A DNA stretch of 48,962 bases from Fen-999 sp964530115 (GCA_964530115.1 CAZGYD010000059.1:1-48962), one strand, 5' to 3'; positions 1-8,924 are shown, numbered from the stretch's first letter. Notes: a model not told the origin generated them from the sequence alone. Program-made: numbers and translations.

Positions 1-787
1 TCGGCCCCAGGCCCGGCGCCAAGAGATGCAGGCGGACCTTGGTCGCGTCGGTCACCTCGACCTCGATGAGGTTGATCTTGCCGACGAAATCGGCAACGAA
101 CCGGTTGGCCGGCGTGGTGTAGAGCCGCTCCGGCGTGTCGAGCTGCTCGATGCGGCCTGCGCGCATCACGGCGATGCGGTGGGAGAGCGCCAGTGCCTCC
201 TGCTGCGCATGGGTGACGAAGACGAAGGTGATGCCCACCTCGCGCTGCAGGCGAATGAGCTCACCCTGCATCTCCTGGCGCAGCTTGGCGTCGAGGGCCC
301 CGAGCGGCTCGTCGAGCAGCAGCAGGCGCGGCTTGTTCACCAGCCCGCGCGCCAGCGCCACGCGCTGCTTCTGGCCGCCCGAAAGCTCGTGCGGGTAGCG
401 GTCGGCCTTGTCCTCCAGATGCACGAGCGCCAACGCCCCGGCCACGGCCTGGCGTATTACCGTGGCTGAGTTTCGCCGGGTCATCTCGAGCGGGAAGGCG
501 ACGTTTTCGGCGACCGTCATGTGCGGGAACAGCGCATAGCTCTGGAACACCGTGTGCAGCGGTCGCTTCTCCGGCGGCACGCCGGAAAGCGAGACGCCGT
601 CGAGCAGGATGTCGCCCGCGTCCGGCGCGTCGAAGCCGGCGATCATGCGCAGGATGGTGGTCTTGCCGCAGCCCGAGGGGCCGAGCAGGGTGAAGAACTC
701 GCCGGCCTCGATCGACAGCGACACGTCCTTCACCGCTTCGAGGCTGCCGAAGCGGCGCGTGACGTTCTTCAGCTCGAGGAGTGCCAT
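1..787 (-). CDS. ABC transporter ATP-binding protein, PotA/FbpC-like (3' end outside window)
   Basis: This is the ATPase subunit of an ABC importer of the PotA/FbpC type, which powers uptake of a polyamine, ferric iron or a similar small solute at the inner membrane. The reading frame is open from ATG 787 to the window edge (262 codons). Visible motifs are Walker A GPSGCGKT (residues 36-43), Q-loop Gln82, signature LSGGQ (135-139), Walker B LLLLDE (155-160) and switch His193. The family usually has THDQEEA at the H-loop; here it reads THAQQEA. Residues ~104-112 are encoded by a copy of the dispersed 24-nt repeat. It starts 7 nt after lrgB ends and probably shares its transcript. The substrate cannot be told because the permease genes are outside the window. 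Confidence 0.9.
   Translation of the reverse strand, partial: MALLELKNVTRRFGSLEAVKDVSLSIEAGEFFTLLGPSGCGKTTILRMIAGFDAPDAGDILLDGVSLSGVPPEKRPLHTVFQSYALFPHMTVAENVAFPLEMTRRNSATVIRQAVAGALALVHLEDKADRYPHELSGGQKQRVALARGLVNKPRLLLLDEPLGALDAKLRQEMQGELIRLQREVGITFVFVTHAQQEALALSHRIAVMRAGRIEQLDTPERLYTTPANRFVADFVGKINLIEVEVTDATKVRLHLLAPGLGP
451..477 (+). repeat. Dispersed 24-nt repeat, copy 1 (inside ABC ATPase gene)
   Basis: The plus strand reads GGCGTATTACCGTGG followed by CTGAGTTTCGCC. It lies in the ABC ATPase gene with the CTCAGCC side in the sense direction, and is translated as RRNSATV. The surrounding protein keeps the usual spacing between the Q-loop region and the signature motif, so no extra length is evident. 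Confidence 0.85.
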
Positions 788-794
788 GCACCCA

Positions 795-1529
795 TTATGG
801 TCCGCCCAGGAAGCCGATCAATACGGGCAGCAGGAGCGCGGTGGCCAGCCCGTTCAGGCCCATCGCCAGCGCGGCGAAGGCGCCGGTGGTTTCCGAGATC
901 TGGAAGGCCCGTGCCGTGCCGATGCCGTGCGCGGCGACGCCGATGGCGAAGCCCTGCACGGCCTCGTCTTTCACGCGCAGCCGGCGGAACAGCCATTGCG
1001 CGATCACCGCGCCGATGATGCCGGTGGTGACCACGAGCACGGCCGTGAGCGAAGGCAGGCCGCCGATCTTCTCGGCGATGCCCATGGCGATCGGCGTCGT
1101 CACCGACTTGGGGGCGAGCGACATCAGGGTCGGCCGGCTGGCGCCGAGCGCCCAGCCGATGCCGATCGCCGAGACGATCGCCGTGAGCGAGCCGGCGGCC
1201 AGCGCGAGCAGCGCGGGTCCGGCCAGACGCTTCAGGCGCGGCAGCTGCGCGTAGAGCGGCACGGCCAGCGCGACGGTGGCCGGGCCGAGCAGGAAATGCA
1301 CGAACTGGGCGCCGTCGAAATAGGTCGCGTAAGGCGTGCCGGTGAGCGAGAGCAGGACGACGATGATGGTCACGGCGATCGCCACCGGATTGGCCAGCGG
1401 GTTCATGCCCGACCGCTTGTAGAGCCAGTACGCGCCCTGATAGGCGAGCAGCGTCAGCGTCAGGCCGAGGAGCGGCGAGGCCGACAGATAGACCCAGATC
1501 TCGCTGAGGCGGGGCGTCACGGCGTTCAC
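795..1529 (-). CDS. lrgB: LrgB/CidB family membrane protein
   Basis: This is a polytopic membrane protein of the LrgB family, partner of the holin-like LrgA/CidA. Such pairs are linked to control of murein hydrolase activity and, in several bacteria, to export of small organic acids. The 244-residue product is very hydrophobic and carries the conserved stretch SLAPKSVTTPIAMGIAEKIGG and the later GIGTARA segment. A longer in-frame start at 1631 exists, but I chose GTG 1529 because it overlaps the lrgA stop (GTGA) and gives the normal N-terminus. Neighbours are lrgA upstream and the ABC ATPase 7 nt downstream. Confidence 0.88.
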   Translation of the reverse strand: MNAVTPRLSEIWVYLSASPLLGLTLTLLAYQGAYWLYKRSGMNPLANPVAIAVTIIVVLLSLTGTPYATYFDGAQFVHFLLGPATVALAVPLYAQLPRLKRLAGPALLALAAGSLTAIVSAIGIGWALGASRPTLMSLAPKSVTTPIAMGIAEKIGGLPSLTAVLVVTTGIIGAVIAQWLFRRLRVKDEAVQGFAIGVAAHGIGTARAFQISETTGAFAALAMGLNGLATALLLPVLIGFLGGP

Positions 1530-1876
1530 GCATCGCCTCCCGGCCGGCGCAGCAGCCGGCAGAGCAGGACACCGGTGACCGCGAGCGTGATCGCGGTGCT
1601 GGCGATGAGGGCGACGACGATCGCGGGCCACTCGTCGCCGAGCCGCGAGAAGTGCATCATCACGCCGGCGCCGGCCGGCACGAAGAGCAGCGAGAGATGG
1701 CCGAGCAGGCCGTTGGCCGTCGAGCGCAGATCCTCGGGCACGCCGCCGCGGATCACCAGCGTGGCGAAGAGGAGCGCCATGCCGACGACCGGCCCCGGCA
1801 CCGGCAGGGTGAAGAACTGCACGATCACCTCGCCGGCCAGCTGATAGAGAAGCAGCAGCGTCAGCGCACCGAGCAT
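1526..1876 (-). CDS. lrgA: LrgA/CidA family holin-like protein
   Basis: This is a 116-residue protein with about four hydrophobic helices. It has the family hallmark LFVPAGAGVM near residues 64-73 and the early segment LPVPGPVVGMALL. It is thought to act with LrgB in the inner membrane. The ATG at 1876 is the only convincing start, because the frame upstream runs into the end of the symporter gene and has no other initiator in a sensible position. Its stop overlaps the lrgB GTG by 2 nt, so the two are translationally coupled. Confidence 0.85.
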   Translation of the reverse strand: MLGALTLLLLYQLAGEVIVQFFTLPVPGPVVGMALLFATLVIRGGVPEDLRSTANGLLGHLSLLFVPAGAGVMMHFSRLGDEWPAIVVALIASTAITLAVTGVLLCRLLRRPGGDA

Positions 1877-1883
1877 CGCGGCC

Positions 1884-3431
1884 TCAACGAGGATGACGGC
1901 CGTGCTCGATGTGGTGCTCGGCCGCGTGATGGGTCTCCATTGCCGCCCGATGCTGGAGCTCATGCAGCGGCCGGCCGGGCGTCCTGTGGCCGACCCATTG
2001 CGGCAGCAGCGAGCCGGCGACCATGCCGACGGCCGAGACGGCGAGGCCGACCAGCTGGGGCGGGATGCCCTCCTCGCCGACGAGTGCGTAGGCGTATTCA
2101 CCCGCATTTCCGCCGGCGATCAGCACCTCGACCAGCAGCCAGGAGACGAGGCCGCCGAAGATCGCCGCGAGCGCGCCCTGCGTGGTCGCGCGCTTCCAGA
2201 GAATGCCGCCGACGAGCGGCACGAAGGCGCCGGCCAGCGTCACCTTGTAGGCGTTCTCGACCATCTTGAAGATGGAGGCCTCGGAATTGAGCGCGAAGGC
2301 GAGCACGAGACAGGCGAAGCCCACGAGGCAGCCGCGCATGACCCAGAGGAAGCGGTGATCGCCCATGTTCGGCCAGAAGCCGCGGATGACGTTTTCGGCG
2401 AAAGTGACGGAGGGCGCGAGCAGCGTCGCCGACGAGCAGCTCATGATCGCCGAGAGCACGGCGCCGAAGAAGAGCACCTGCGCCGCGAGCGGCATGTGGC
2501 TCAGCACCAGGGTCGGCAGCACGAGCTGCGAGTCTTCTTCGAGCAGCCGGCCGAACATGTCCGGATCGATCAGCGTCGCCGAGTAGGCGATGAACATGGG
2601 CACGAAGGTGAAGCAGAAGTAGATCGAGGCGCCGAGCACCGAGCCTACGAGCGCGATCTTCGCCGTCTTCGCCGAGGTGACGCGCTGGAAGACGTCCTGC
2701 TGCGGGATCGAGCCGAGCATCATGGTCACCCAGGCGCCGAGGAAGGCAACCCACTTGAGCGGATCCATCTCGGGGAAGAATTGCAGCTTGCCTGCCTCGG
2801 CGGCGTGGTGGATCACCGCGGCCGAGCCGCCGTCGACCTTGCCGCTGACCGTCCAGGCGATGAACAGCAGGCCGCCCATCGAAACGGCCATCTGGACGAA
2901 ATCGAGGATCGCCACCGAGAACATGCCGCCGAAGGTCGTGTAGGTGAGCACGATCACCGCGCCGAGGATCATGCCGGCGTCCTGGCTCACCGCGCCGTCG
3001 GTGACGACGTAGAAGATGAGCCCCAGCGCCTTGATCTGCGCCGCGACCCAGCCGAGGTAGGAAGCAACGATGCAGACCGTCGTCAGCACCTCGACCGAGC
3101 GGTTGTAGCGCATGCGGTAGAAGTCGCCGAGCGTCAGGATGTTGAGCCGGTAGAGATAGCGCGAGAACAGGATGCCGGCGAGGATCAGGCACATCGAGGA
3201 GCCGAAGGGGTCGGCGACCACGCCGCCGAGGCCTTCCTTCACGAACGTGGCCGAAACGCCGAACACCGCTTCGGCGCCGAACCAGGTGGCGAACACCGTC
3301 GCCGTGACCACTGGCAGCGGCAGGCTGCGGCCGGCGACCGCGTAGTCCTTGGCGCTGTGCACGCGCGTCGCGGCGACGAGGCCGATGCCGACGGAGATCA
3401 TGAGATAGAGGATGACGAACCAGAGCAGCAT
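1884..3431 (-). CDS. Sodium:solute symporter (SSS family)
   Basis: This is a 515-residue secondary transporter of the SSS family with about 13 predicted membrane helices. It starts MLLWFVILYLMISVGIGL and contains the typical early segment KDYAVAGRSLPLPVVTATVFATWFGAE and the GSIPQQDVFQRV loop. SSS members couple uptake of proline, pantothenate, acetate, other monocarboxylates or similar solutes to the sodium gradient. The substrate cannot be read from sequence; the coupling with lrgAB hints at a small organic acid, but this is inference. The C-terminus is rich in His (ETHHAAEHHIEHGRHPR). It follows ubiB by 7 nt. Confidence 0.9.
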   Translation of the reverse strand: MLLWFVILYLMISVGIGLVAATRVHSAKDYAVAGRSLPLPVVTATVFATWFGAEAVFGVSATFVKEGLGGVVADPFGSSMCLILAGILFSRYLYRLNILTLGDFYRMRYNRSVEVLTTVCIVASYLGWVAAQIKALGLIFYVVTDGAVSQDAGMILGAVIVLTYTTFGGMFSVAILDFVQMAVSMGGLLFIAWTVSGKVDGGSAAVIHHAAEAGKLQFFPEMDPLKWVAFLGAWVTMMLGSIPQQDVFQRVTSAKTAKIALVGSVLGASIYFCFTFVPMFIAYSATLIDPDMFGRLLEEDSQLVLPTLVLSHMPLAAQVLFFGAVLSAIMSCSSATLLAPSVTFAENVIRGFWPNMGDHRFLWVMRGCLVGFACLVLAFALNSEASIFKMVENAYKVTLAGAFVPLVGGILWKRATTQGALAAIFGGLVSWLLVEVLIAGGNAGEYAYALVGEEGIPPQLVGLAVSAVGMVAGSLLPQWVGHRTPGRPLHELQHRAAMETHHAAEHHIEHGRHPR

Positions 3432-3438
3432 GCCGTTA

Positions 3439-4974
3439 TCAGCCCATCAGGAGAAAAATCGCGAGCGCGGTCTGGGCGGCGACGAGGGCCACCAGCCAGG
3501 TCAGCCGGCGGCGTTGCCGCCCCTGTTCCTCGCGCAGCGCCGCGAGCGCCTCGGCGAGCGCCGCGTGCGGTGGCGAGGCCAGCGCCTGGTGCGCCAGCCG
3601 CGGCAGTTGCGGCAGCAGCGCCGCCCATTGCGGCGCCTCGTGGCGGACGTGGTTGACGAAGCCCTGCCAGCCGATCTGTCGCGCCATCCAGCGTTCGAGG
3701 AAGGGCTTGGCCGTGTCCCAGAGATCGAGGTCGGGGTCGAGCTGCCGGCCGAGACCCTCGACGTTGAGAAAGGTCTTCTGGAGCAGGACGAGCTGCGGCT
3801 GGATCTCGACGTTGAAGCGGCGCGAGGTCTGGAACAGGCGCAGGAGCACGTAGCCGAAGGAGATGTCCTTCAGCGGTCGGTCGAAGATCGGCTCGCAGAC
3901 GGCGCGCACTGCCGATTCCAGCTCGTCGACGCGCGTTTCCTTCGGCGCCCAGCCGGACTCGATGTGCGCCTCGGCGACGCGGTGATAGTCGCGGTGGAAG
4001 AAGGCGAGGAAGTTGATCGCCAGATAGTTCTTGTCCACCTCGTCGAGCGTACCCATGATGCCGAAGTCGAGCGCGATGTACTTGCCGAAGTTGGCCGGAT
4101 CGGTGGCCACCAGGATGTTGCTCGGGTGCATGTCGGCATGGAAGAAGCCGTCGCGGAACACCTGGGTGAAGAAGATCTCGACGCCGGCCCGCGACAGCTT
4201 CTTGAGATCGACGCCGGCCTCGCGCAGGCGGTCGATCTGCGAGATCGGGATGCCGCGCATGCGGTCCATGACCATGACCGAGTTGCGGCACCAGTCCCAG
4301 TGCACCTCGGGGACCACCAGCAGTGGCGAAGGGTTGAAGTTGCGCCGCAGCTGAGAGCAGTTGGCCGCCTCGCGCATCAGATCGAGTTCGTCGTGCAGGT
4401 GCTTGGCGAACTCGGCGACCACCTCGCGCGGCTTGAGCCGCTTGCCGTCGGACCACAGCCGCTCGAGCAGACCGCCGAGCGCGTCGAGCAGCGCGATGTC
4501 GTGCGCGATCACCGGGGCGATGCCCGGGCGCAGGATCTTGACCGCGACTTCGCGGCCGTCGGGCAGCGTGGCGAAGTGGACCTGGGCCACCGAGGCCGAG
4601 GCGACCGGTTCGCGCTCGAAGGTCCGGAATACCTCCGCGACCGGCCTGCCGTAAGCCTTCTCCAGTTCCTCGATGGCCACGTCCGACGGAAAGGGCAGCA
4701 CCTGGTCCTGGAGTTTCGCCAGTTCGTCGGCGATGTCGTCGGCGAGCAGATCCCGGCGCGTGGACAGCACCTGGCCGAACTTGACGAAGATCGGGCCGAG
4801 CGCTTCGAGGGCGAGACGCAGCCGCACCGCGCGCGGCGCCGAGAGATCGCGCCAGAAGAACAGGGCGCCGATCAGCCGCGCGAGCCGGTTTCCCGGGTCG
4901 TGGTCGAGGATCAGCGCGTCGAGGCCGTATCTGAGGCCGACACGGACGATCTTGGCGAGGCGAAGGAGCCGCAC
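3439..4974 (-). CDS. ubiB: UbiB, atypical protein kinase-like ATPase for ubiquinone biosynthesis
   Basis: UbiB is an ABC1/ADCK-family atypical kinase at the inner membrane, needed for aerobic ubiquinone biosynthesis. The 511 residues match the usual length (~510-540). The diagnostic KxGQ motif is present as KFGQ (residues 65-68). The HADMHPSNILV and ALDFGIMG catalytic-loop and metal-binding motifs follow near residues 290-320. A hydrophobic C-terminal anchor, LTWLVALVAAQTALAIFLLM, closes the protein. The gene diverges from argS, and the other ubiquinone gene in the window, ubiX, is far away at 43468. Confidence 0.93.
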   Translation of the reverse strand: MRLLRLAKIVRVGLRYGLDALILDHDPGNRLARLIGALFFWRDLSAPRAVRLRLALEALGPIFVKFGQVLSTRRDLLADDIADELAKLQDQVLPFPSDVAIEELEKAYGRPVAEVFRTFEREPVASASVAQVHFATLPDGREVAVKILRPGIAPVIAHDIALLDALGGLLERLWSDGKRLKPREVVAEFAKHLHDELDLMREAANCSQLRRNFNPSPLLVVPEVHWDWCRNSVMVMDRMRGIPISQIDRLREAGVDLKKLSRAGVEIFFTQVFRDGFFHADMHPSNILVATDPANFGKYIALDFGIMGTLDEVDKNYLAINFLAFFHRDYHRVAEAHIESGWAPKETRVDELESAVRAVCEPIFDRPLKDISFGYVLLRLFQTSRRFNVEIQPQLVLLQKTFLNVEGLGRQLDPDLDLWDTAKPFLERWMARQIGWQGFVNHVRHEAPQWAALLPQLPRLAHQALASPPHAALAEALAALREEQGRQRRRLTWLVALVAAQTALAIFLLMG

Positions 4975-5086
4975 GGTGGCTGAGAGGTTTGCAGGGACGG
5001 GCGATTTTGCCCGGTTTCCGTCCCCGTCGGAAGGGTTTGGCTGCCGATCGCATCGCTATAATGCCGTTTTCGTTGCGGAAACAAGA
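4975..5086. promoter_or_regulatory. Divergent intergenic region ubiB/argS with likely argS -10 box
   Basis: This 112-nt gap separates two divergent genes and must hold both promoters. A perfect TATAAT lies at 5057-5062, 25 nt upstream of the argS ATG. The -35 side is weak (GTTTGG at 5035-5040, spacing 16). No clear Shine-Dalgarno precedes argS (GCGGAAACAAGA). Confidence 0.4.
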
Positions 5087-6862
5087 ATGGCCCCGGAAAC
5101 CCAGGACCCGCGGATCCACCTCGCCGAACTACTCTCGGTCGCACTCGACAGCGTGGCCCCCGGCATGGCGGCGGACATCCGGCTCGAGCGGCCGCGTGAC
5201 CCCGCCCACGGCGATTTCGCCAGCAATCTGGCCATGCAGCTCGCGCGCGAACTCAAACAAAGTCCGCGCACGATCGCCGAGCGCCTGGTGCGCGAACTGC
5301 CCCGTTCTTCGTTGGTGGCCAAGGCCGAGGTCGCCGGCGCCGGCTTCATCAATTTCCGTTTGTCCGCGGCCGCGCGCACGGGCGTGGTCCGGCGCGTGCT
5401 CGCCGCCGGTGACGACTTCGGCCGCGGCCACGCGACCGGTCAGCGGATCCAGGTGGAGTTCGTCTCCGCGAACCCGACCGGCCCGCTGCATGTCGGCCAC
5501 GGTCGCGGCGCCGCCTATGGCGCGAGCCTCGCCTGCCTGCTGGCGTTCGCCGGCCACACCGTCTGCCGCGAGTACTACGTGAACGACGCCGGCCGGCAGA
5601 TGGACATCCTGGCGCTGTCGACCTGGCTGCGCTATCTCGAACTGTTCGGCGAGCGGGTGCCCTTCCCGCCCAATGCCTATCAGGGCGACTACGTGCGCGA
5701 GATGGCCCGGCAAGTTCGCGAGGCGCACGGCGACCGCTACGTGCATCCGGCCGCCGCGGTGCTCGCCTGCGTTCCCGCGGCGCCGGCGCCGCGCGAGGAC
5801 GGCGCCTTCACGCCCGAAGAGAAGGCGCAGCTGGAGGTCCACCTCGACGGCCTGATCGCCGCGGCCAAGGACCTGCTCGGCGAGGAGTGGGCCTACATCC
5901 ACCAGCACGCGCTGACCGAGCAGCTCGCCGACTGCCGCGAGGACCTCGAGGAATACGGCGTCCATTTCGACTGCTGGTTCTCGGAGCGCTCGCTCTACGA
6001 CACCGGCATGGTCGCCAAGGCGGTCGCCGAACTCGAGCGGCGCGGCCACATCTACGTCCAGGATGGCGCCAAATGGTTCCGCTCGACCGCCTTCGGCGAC
6101 GAGAAGGACCGCGTCGTCCAGCGCGAGAACGGCCTCTACACCTATTTCGCCTCGGACATCGCCTATCACGCGAACAAGTTCGAGCGCGGCTTCGACCGCA
6201 TCATCGACGTCTGGGGCGCCGACCACCACGGCTACATCGCCCGCGTCAAGGGCGCCCTGCGCGCGCTCGGGTTCGACGCGGACCGTCTCGACGTGCCGCT
6301 GGTGCAGTTCGTCAGCCTGTTCCGCGACGGCGCCAAGGTCTCGATGTCGACCCGCGCCGGCCAGTATGTGACGCTGCGCGAGCTGCGCGGCGAAGTGGGC
6401 AACGACGCCTGCCGCTTCTTCTACCTGCTGCGCAAGCAGGACATGCCGCTCGATTTCGACCTGACGCTCGCCAAGTCCGAATCGAGCGACAACCCGGTCT
6501 ATTACGTGCAATACGCGCATGCCCGCATCTGCTCGGTGATCGAACAATGGGGCGGGGACGAGGCCGCACTCGCCGGCGCGAACCTCGCCCCGCTCGGCAC
6601 GCCGCACGAGCTCGGGCTCTGCCGGCGCCTCGAGGTATTCCCCGAGCTCATCGCCGACGCCGCGGCGGACTACGCGCCGCACGCGCTCGCCTTCTACCTG
6701 CGCGATCTCGCGGCCGACTTCCACGGCTGGTACAACGCCGAGCGGCTGCTCGTCGACGACGAAGGCCTGAAGCGCGCGCGTCTGGCGCTGGCGGTGGCGG
6801 TGCGCCAGGTGCTCCGCAACGGCCTGCGCATCCTCGGCGTCACCGCACCGGAGGCGATGTGA
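5087..6862 (+). CDS. argS: Arginyl-tRNA synthetase
   Basis: This class I synthetase charges tRNA-Arg in the cytoplasm. It has 591 residues, a normal length. The ATP-binding HIGH motif is HVGH (135-138) in the context SANPTGPLHVGHGRG. The KMSK region is degenerate (KVSMSTRAGQ), as is common for ArgRS. The C-terminal DALR anticodon-binding domain is visible (SDNPVYYVQYAHARI through YNAERLLVDDEGLKRARLALAVAVRQVL). The frame is open further upstream, but ATG 5087 gives the normal N-terminus and lies downstream of the TATAAT. The next gene overlaps its stop (TGATG). Confidence 0.96.
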   Translation: MAPETQDPRIHLAELLSVALDSVAPGMAADIRLERPRDPAHGDFASNLAMQLARELKQSPRTIAERLVRELPRSSLVAKAEVAGAGFINFRLSAAARTGVVRRVLAAGDDFGRGHATGQRIQVEFVSANPTGPLHVGHGRGAAYGASLACLLAFAGHTVCREYYVNDAGRQMDILALSTWLRYLELFGERVPFPPNAYQGDYVREMARQVREAHGDRYVHPAAAVLACVPAAPAPREDGAFTPEEKAQLEVHLDGLIAAAKDLLGEEWAYIHQHALTEQLADCREDLEEYGVHFDCWFSERSLYDTGMVAKAVAELERRGHIYVQDGAKWFRSTAFGDEKDRVVQRENGLYTYFASDIAYHANKFERGFDRIIDVWGADHHGYIARVKGALRALGFDADRLDVPLVQFVSLFRDGAKVSMSTRAGQYVTLRELRGEVGNDACRFFYLLRKQDMPLDFDLTLAKSESSDNPVYYVQYAHARICSVIEQWGGDEAALAGANLAPLGTPHELGLCRRLEVFPELIADAAADYAPHALAFYLRDLAADFHGWYNAERLLVDDEGLKRARLALAVAVRQVLRNGLRILGVTAPEAM

Positions 6863-7413
6863 TGAAACACGGTCAGCGCGGCGGCACCCTGCTGGGCATC
6901 TTCATCGGCCTCGTGCTCGGGGCGCTGCTCTCGTTCGCTGTGGTCTGGACCATGAAGAAGAGCGAACTGCCCTTCCGCGACAAGGGCACCCGCGCCGAGC
7001 GTCCCGCGAACGGCGACCAGGGCACGCCGGCGCCGCTGCCGGGCAAGCCCGGCGACAAGGTCGGCGAGCGGCCGCGCTTCGAGTTCTACAAGATCCTGCC
7101 GGGCTCCGAGGAGGCGAACCCCGCGGCGAAGCCCGAAGAGGGCAAAGCCGCGAAGTCCGACAAGGCCGAAAAGGCCGGCGAAGTCCAATACCTGCAGCTC
7201 GGTTCGTTCCAGAAGCCCACCGAAGCCGACGACCTCAAGGCGCGCCTGGCGCTGATGGGCGTCGAGGCGAGCGTGCAGGAGGCCGACCTGCCGGACAAGG
7301 GCAAGGTCTTCCGCGTCCGCGTCGGTCCGTTCCGCAGCGTCGAGGAAATGAACCGGATGCGCAAGGCGCTGTCAGAGCAGGGCATCCAGGGCGCCCCGGT
7401 CAAGGGCAGATAG
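6862..7413 (+). CDS. SPOR-domain inner-membrane protein
   Basis: This 183-residue protein has a short cytoplasmic N-terminus, one membrane helix (residues ~9-31), a linker rich in Lys, Ala, Pro and Glu, and a C-terminal SPOR domain (~110-183; begins YLQLGSFQKPTEADDLKARL, ends near FRVRVGPF and QGIQGAPV). SPOR domains bind glycan strands stripped of stem peptides at the division septum, so a role in cell division or envelope maintenance is likely. The FtsN-like organisation and the position between argS and dsbA are common in betaproteobacteria. The start overlaps the argS stop by 1 nt. Confidence 0.9.
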   Translation: MKHGQRGGTLLGIFIGLVLGALLSFAVVWTMKKSELPFRDKGTRAERPANGDQGTPAPLPGKPGDKVGERPRFEFYKILPGSEEANPAAKPEEGKAAKSDKAEKAGEVQYLQLGSFQKPTEADDLKARLALMGVEASVQEADLPDKGKVFRVRVGPFRSVEEMNRMRKALSEQGIQGAPVKGR

Positions 7414-7429
7414 CGAAAGGAAGGCTTCC

Positions 7430-8080
7430 ATGCGCAAGACGTTGATTTCCGGCCTCGCGCTCGCGATCCTCGCGGGCAGCGCCGCGGCCATCGAACTTCG
7501 CGAAGGCCAGCACTACACGGCCTACAACCCGCCGCGCGCGACCGAAAACAAGGACAGGATCGAAGTCACGGAATTCTTCTGGTACGGCTGCAGCCACTGC
7601 TTCAACCTCGAGCCGCTGCTCGCCAAGTGGCTGAAGAAGCTGCCCAAGGATGTCGCCTTCCGCCGCGTGCCGGCGGTGTTCCCCGGCAAGGACGGCCGGC
7701 CGGGCAACTGGGCCTCGGGTGCGGCGCTCTTCTACACGCTGGAGACGATGGGCCTGCTCGACAAGTATCACGGCGAAATCCTCGACGCGATCCACATCGA
7801 CCGCATCAACCTGCTCGACGAGAAGACCGTCACCGACTGGCTCGGCAAGCGGGGCGTCGATACGAAGAAGTTCACCGAGACCTGGGGCTCGTTCGCGGTC
7901 CAGAGCAAGGTCCAGCGCGCGATGCAGGTCACCCAGGCGCACGGCATCGACGGCGTGCCGGCACTGATCGTCGATGGCCGCTACAAGCCTGCGAGCGGCG
8001 CCGCCGGCAGTTTCGAGGACATCTTCGTCGTCGTCGACGGCCTGATCGAGAAGGCGCGGAAGGACCGGGCGAAGAAGTAG
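7430..8080 (+). CDS. dsbA: Thiol:disulfide interchange protein DsbA
   Basis: This is a periplasmic oxidase that introduces disulfide bonds into exported proteins. It has 216 residues with a Sec signal peptide (RKTLISGLALAILAGSAAA, cleavage near residue 20). A thioredoxin fold carries the active site C54-S-H-C57 in FFWYGCSHCF. The cis-Pro loop is GVPA in the segment HGIDGVPALIVDGRY. Most DsbA proteins have CPHC; the Ser in the second position is unusual and may shift redox potential. The start follows the SPOR gene by 16 nt with an AAGGAAG ribosome-binding site. Confidence 0.92.
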   Translation: MRKTLISGLALAILAGSAAAIELREGQHYTAYNPPRATENKDRIEVTEFFWYGCSHCFNLEPLLAKWLKKLPKDVAFRRVPAVFPGKDGRPGNWASGAALFYTLETMGLLDKYHGEILDAIHIDRINLLDEKTVTDWLGKRGVDTKKFTETWGSFAVQSKVQRAMQVTQAHGIDGVPALIVDGRYKPASGAAGSFEDIFVVVDGLIEKARKDRAKK

Positions 8081-8081
8081 C

Positions 8082-8843
8082 GTGCGCGTCGTCGTCACCG
8101 GCGCCTCCTCCGGCATCGGCCGGGCGCTGGCGCAACACTACGCGGCCCGCGGCGCCACGCTGGGCCTCATCGCGCGCCGCGAGAAGGAGCTCGAGGAACT
8201 CGCCGGCGTCTTACCACGGCTGAGTTTCGCATACCCCCTCGACGTCACCGATGCCGAGGCCGTCCGCCGGGCGGCCGAGGACTTCATGGCCCGCGCCGGC
8301 GTCCCCGACCTGGTCATTGGCAACGCCGGCATCTCGGTCGGCACGCTGACGCAGGAGCGAAGCGACCTGCCGGTCTTCGAGCGGGTCATGGCCGTCAATG
8401 TGCTGGGCCTCGTCAACACCTTCAGCCCCTTCATCGAGCCGATGCGGGCGGCGGGCCGAGGCAAGCTCGCCGGCATCGCCTCGGTCGCCGGCATACGCGG
8501 CATTCCCGGCTCGGGCGCCTACAGCGCCTCGAAGGCCGCGGCGATCGCTTACCTCGAGAGCCTGCGCGTCGAGCTGCGCGGCAGCGGCATCCGGGTCGTC
8601 ACCGTCGCGCCGGGCTACATCGAGACGCCGATGACCGCGAGGAACCCGTACGCGATGCCCTTCATCCTGCCGGTCGACGAGGCCGCCCGGCGCATCGCCC
8701 GCGTCATCGACGCCGGCGCGAGCTTCGCCGTCGTGCCCTGGCAGATGGCCATCGTCGCCCGTCTGCTGCGGCTCATGCCCAACACGATCTTCGATGCCGC
8801 CTTCGCCCGGGCCGGGCGCAAGCCGCGGGCAGGAGAACCCTAA
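8082..8843 (+). CDS. Short-chain dehydrogenase/reductase
   Basis: This is a classical SDR of 253 residues with an NAD(P)-binding Rossmann fold. Motifs are TGASSGIG (6-13), NAG (81-83), catalytic Ser134, and Tyr147/Lys151 in YSASK. The GTG start at 8082 lies 1 nt after the dsbA stop and directly precedes the first beta strand; no ATG fits. Residues 42-49 (GVLPRLSF) are encoded by a dispersed-repeat copy in antisense orientation, sitting between helix B and the YPLDVTD strand where family length seems unchanged. The substrate is unknown. Confidence 0.88.
   Translation: MRVVVTGASSGIGRALAQHYAARGATLGLIARREKELEELAGVLPRLSFAYPLDVTDAEAVRRAAEDFMARAGVPDLVIGNAGISVGTLTQERSDLPVFERVMAVNVLGLVNTFSPFIEPMRAAGRGKLAGIASVAGIRGIPGSGAYSASKAAAIAYLESLRVELRGSGIRVVTVAPGYIETPMTARNPYAMPFILPVDEAARRIARVIDAGASFAVVPWQMAIVARLLRLMPNTIFDAAFARAGRKPRAGEP
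8205..8230 (+). repeat. Dispersed 24-nt repeat, copy 2 (inside SDR gene)
   Basis: The plus strand reads GGCGTCTTACCACGG followed by CTGAGTTTCGC. In the SDR frame it gives GVLPRLSF. It is the only genic copy in the window whose CTGAGTTTC side is on the coding strand. Confidence 0.85.
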
Positions 8844-8879
8844 AGCGTCCGTCATTCTCCGCCGTAATCGGTCTCGGTC

Positions 8880-8895
8880 GCGGCCCTCCGGCCGC
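8880..8895. other. Small GC hairpin in the SDR/OMP gap
   Basis: The 81-nt gap after the SDR gene holds a perfect 6-bp stem GCGGCC / GGCCGC with a CTCC loop. There is no T-run, so it is a weak candidate terminator or just base composition. Confidence 0.25.
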
Positions 8896-8924
8896 CTTCG
8901 AAACCGCTCAAGGAGAAAACGACG

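Noticed and set aside
795..1631. The longer lrgB start at 1631
   Set aside because: The extra 34 residues are Arg/His/Pro-rich shadow of lrgA; GTG 1529 gives the family start.
4971..4993. A possible ninth copy of the dispersed repeat (CACGGTGGCTGAG at the ubiB start)
   Set aside because: Only about 12 bases agree, and the TTTC end and the GGCGTG end are both missing; similarity is within chance.
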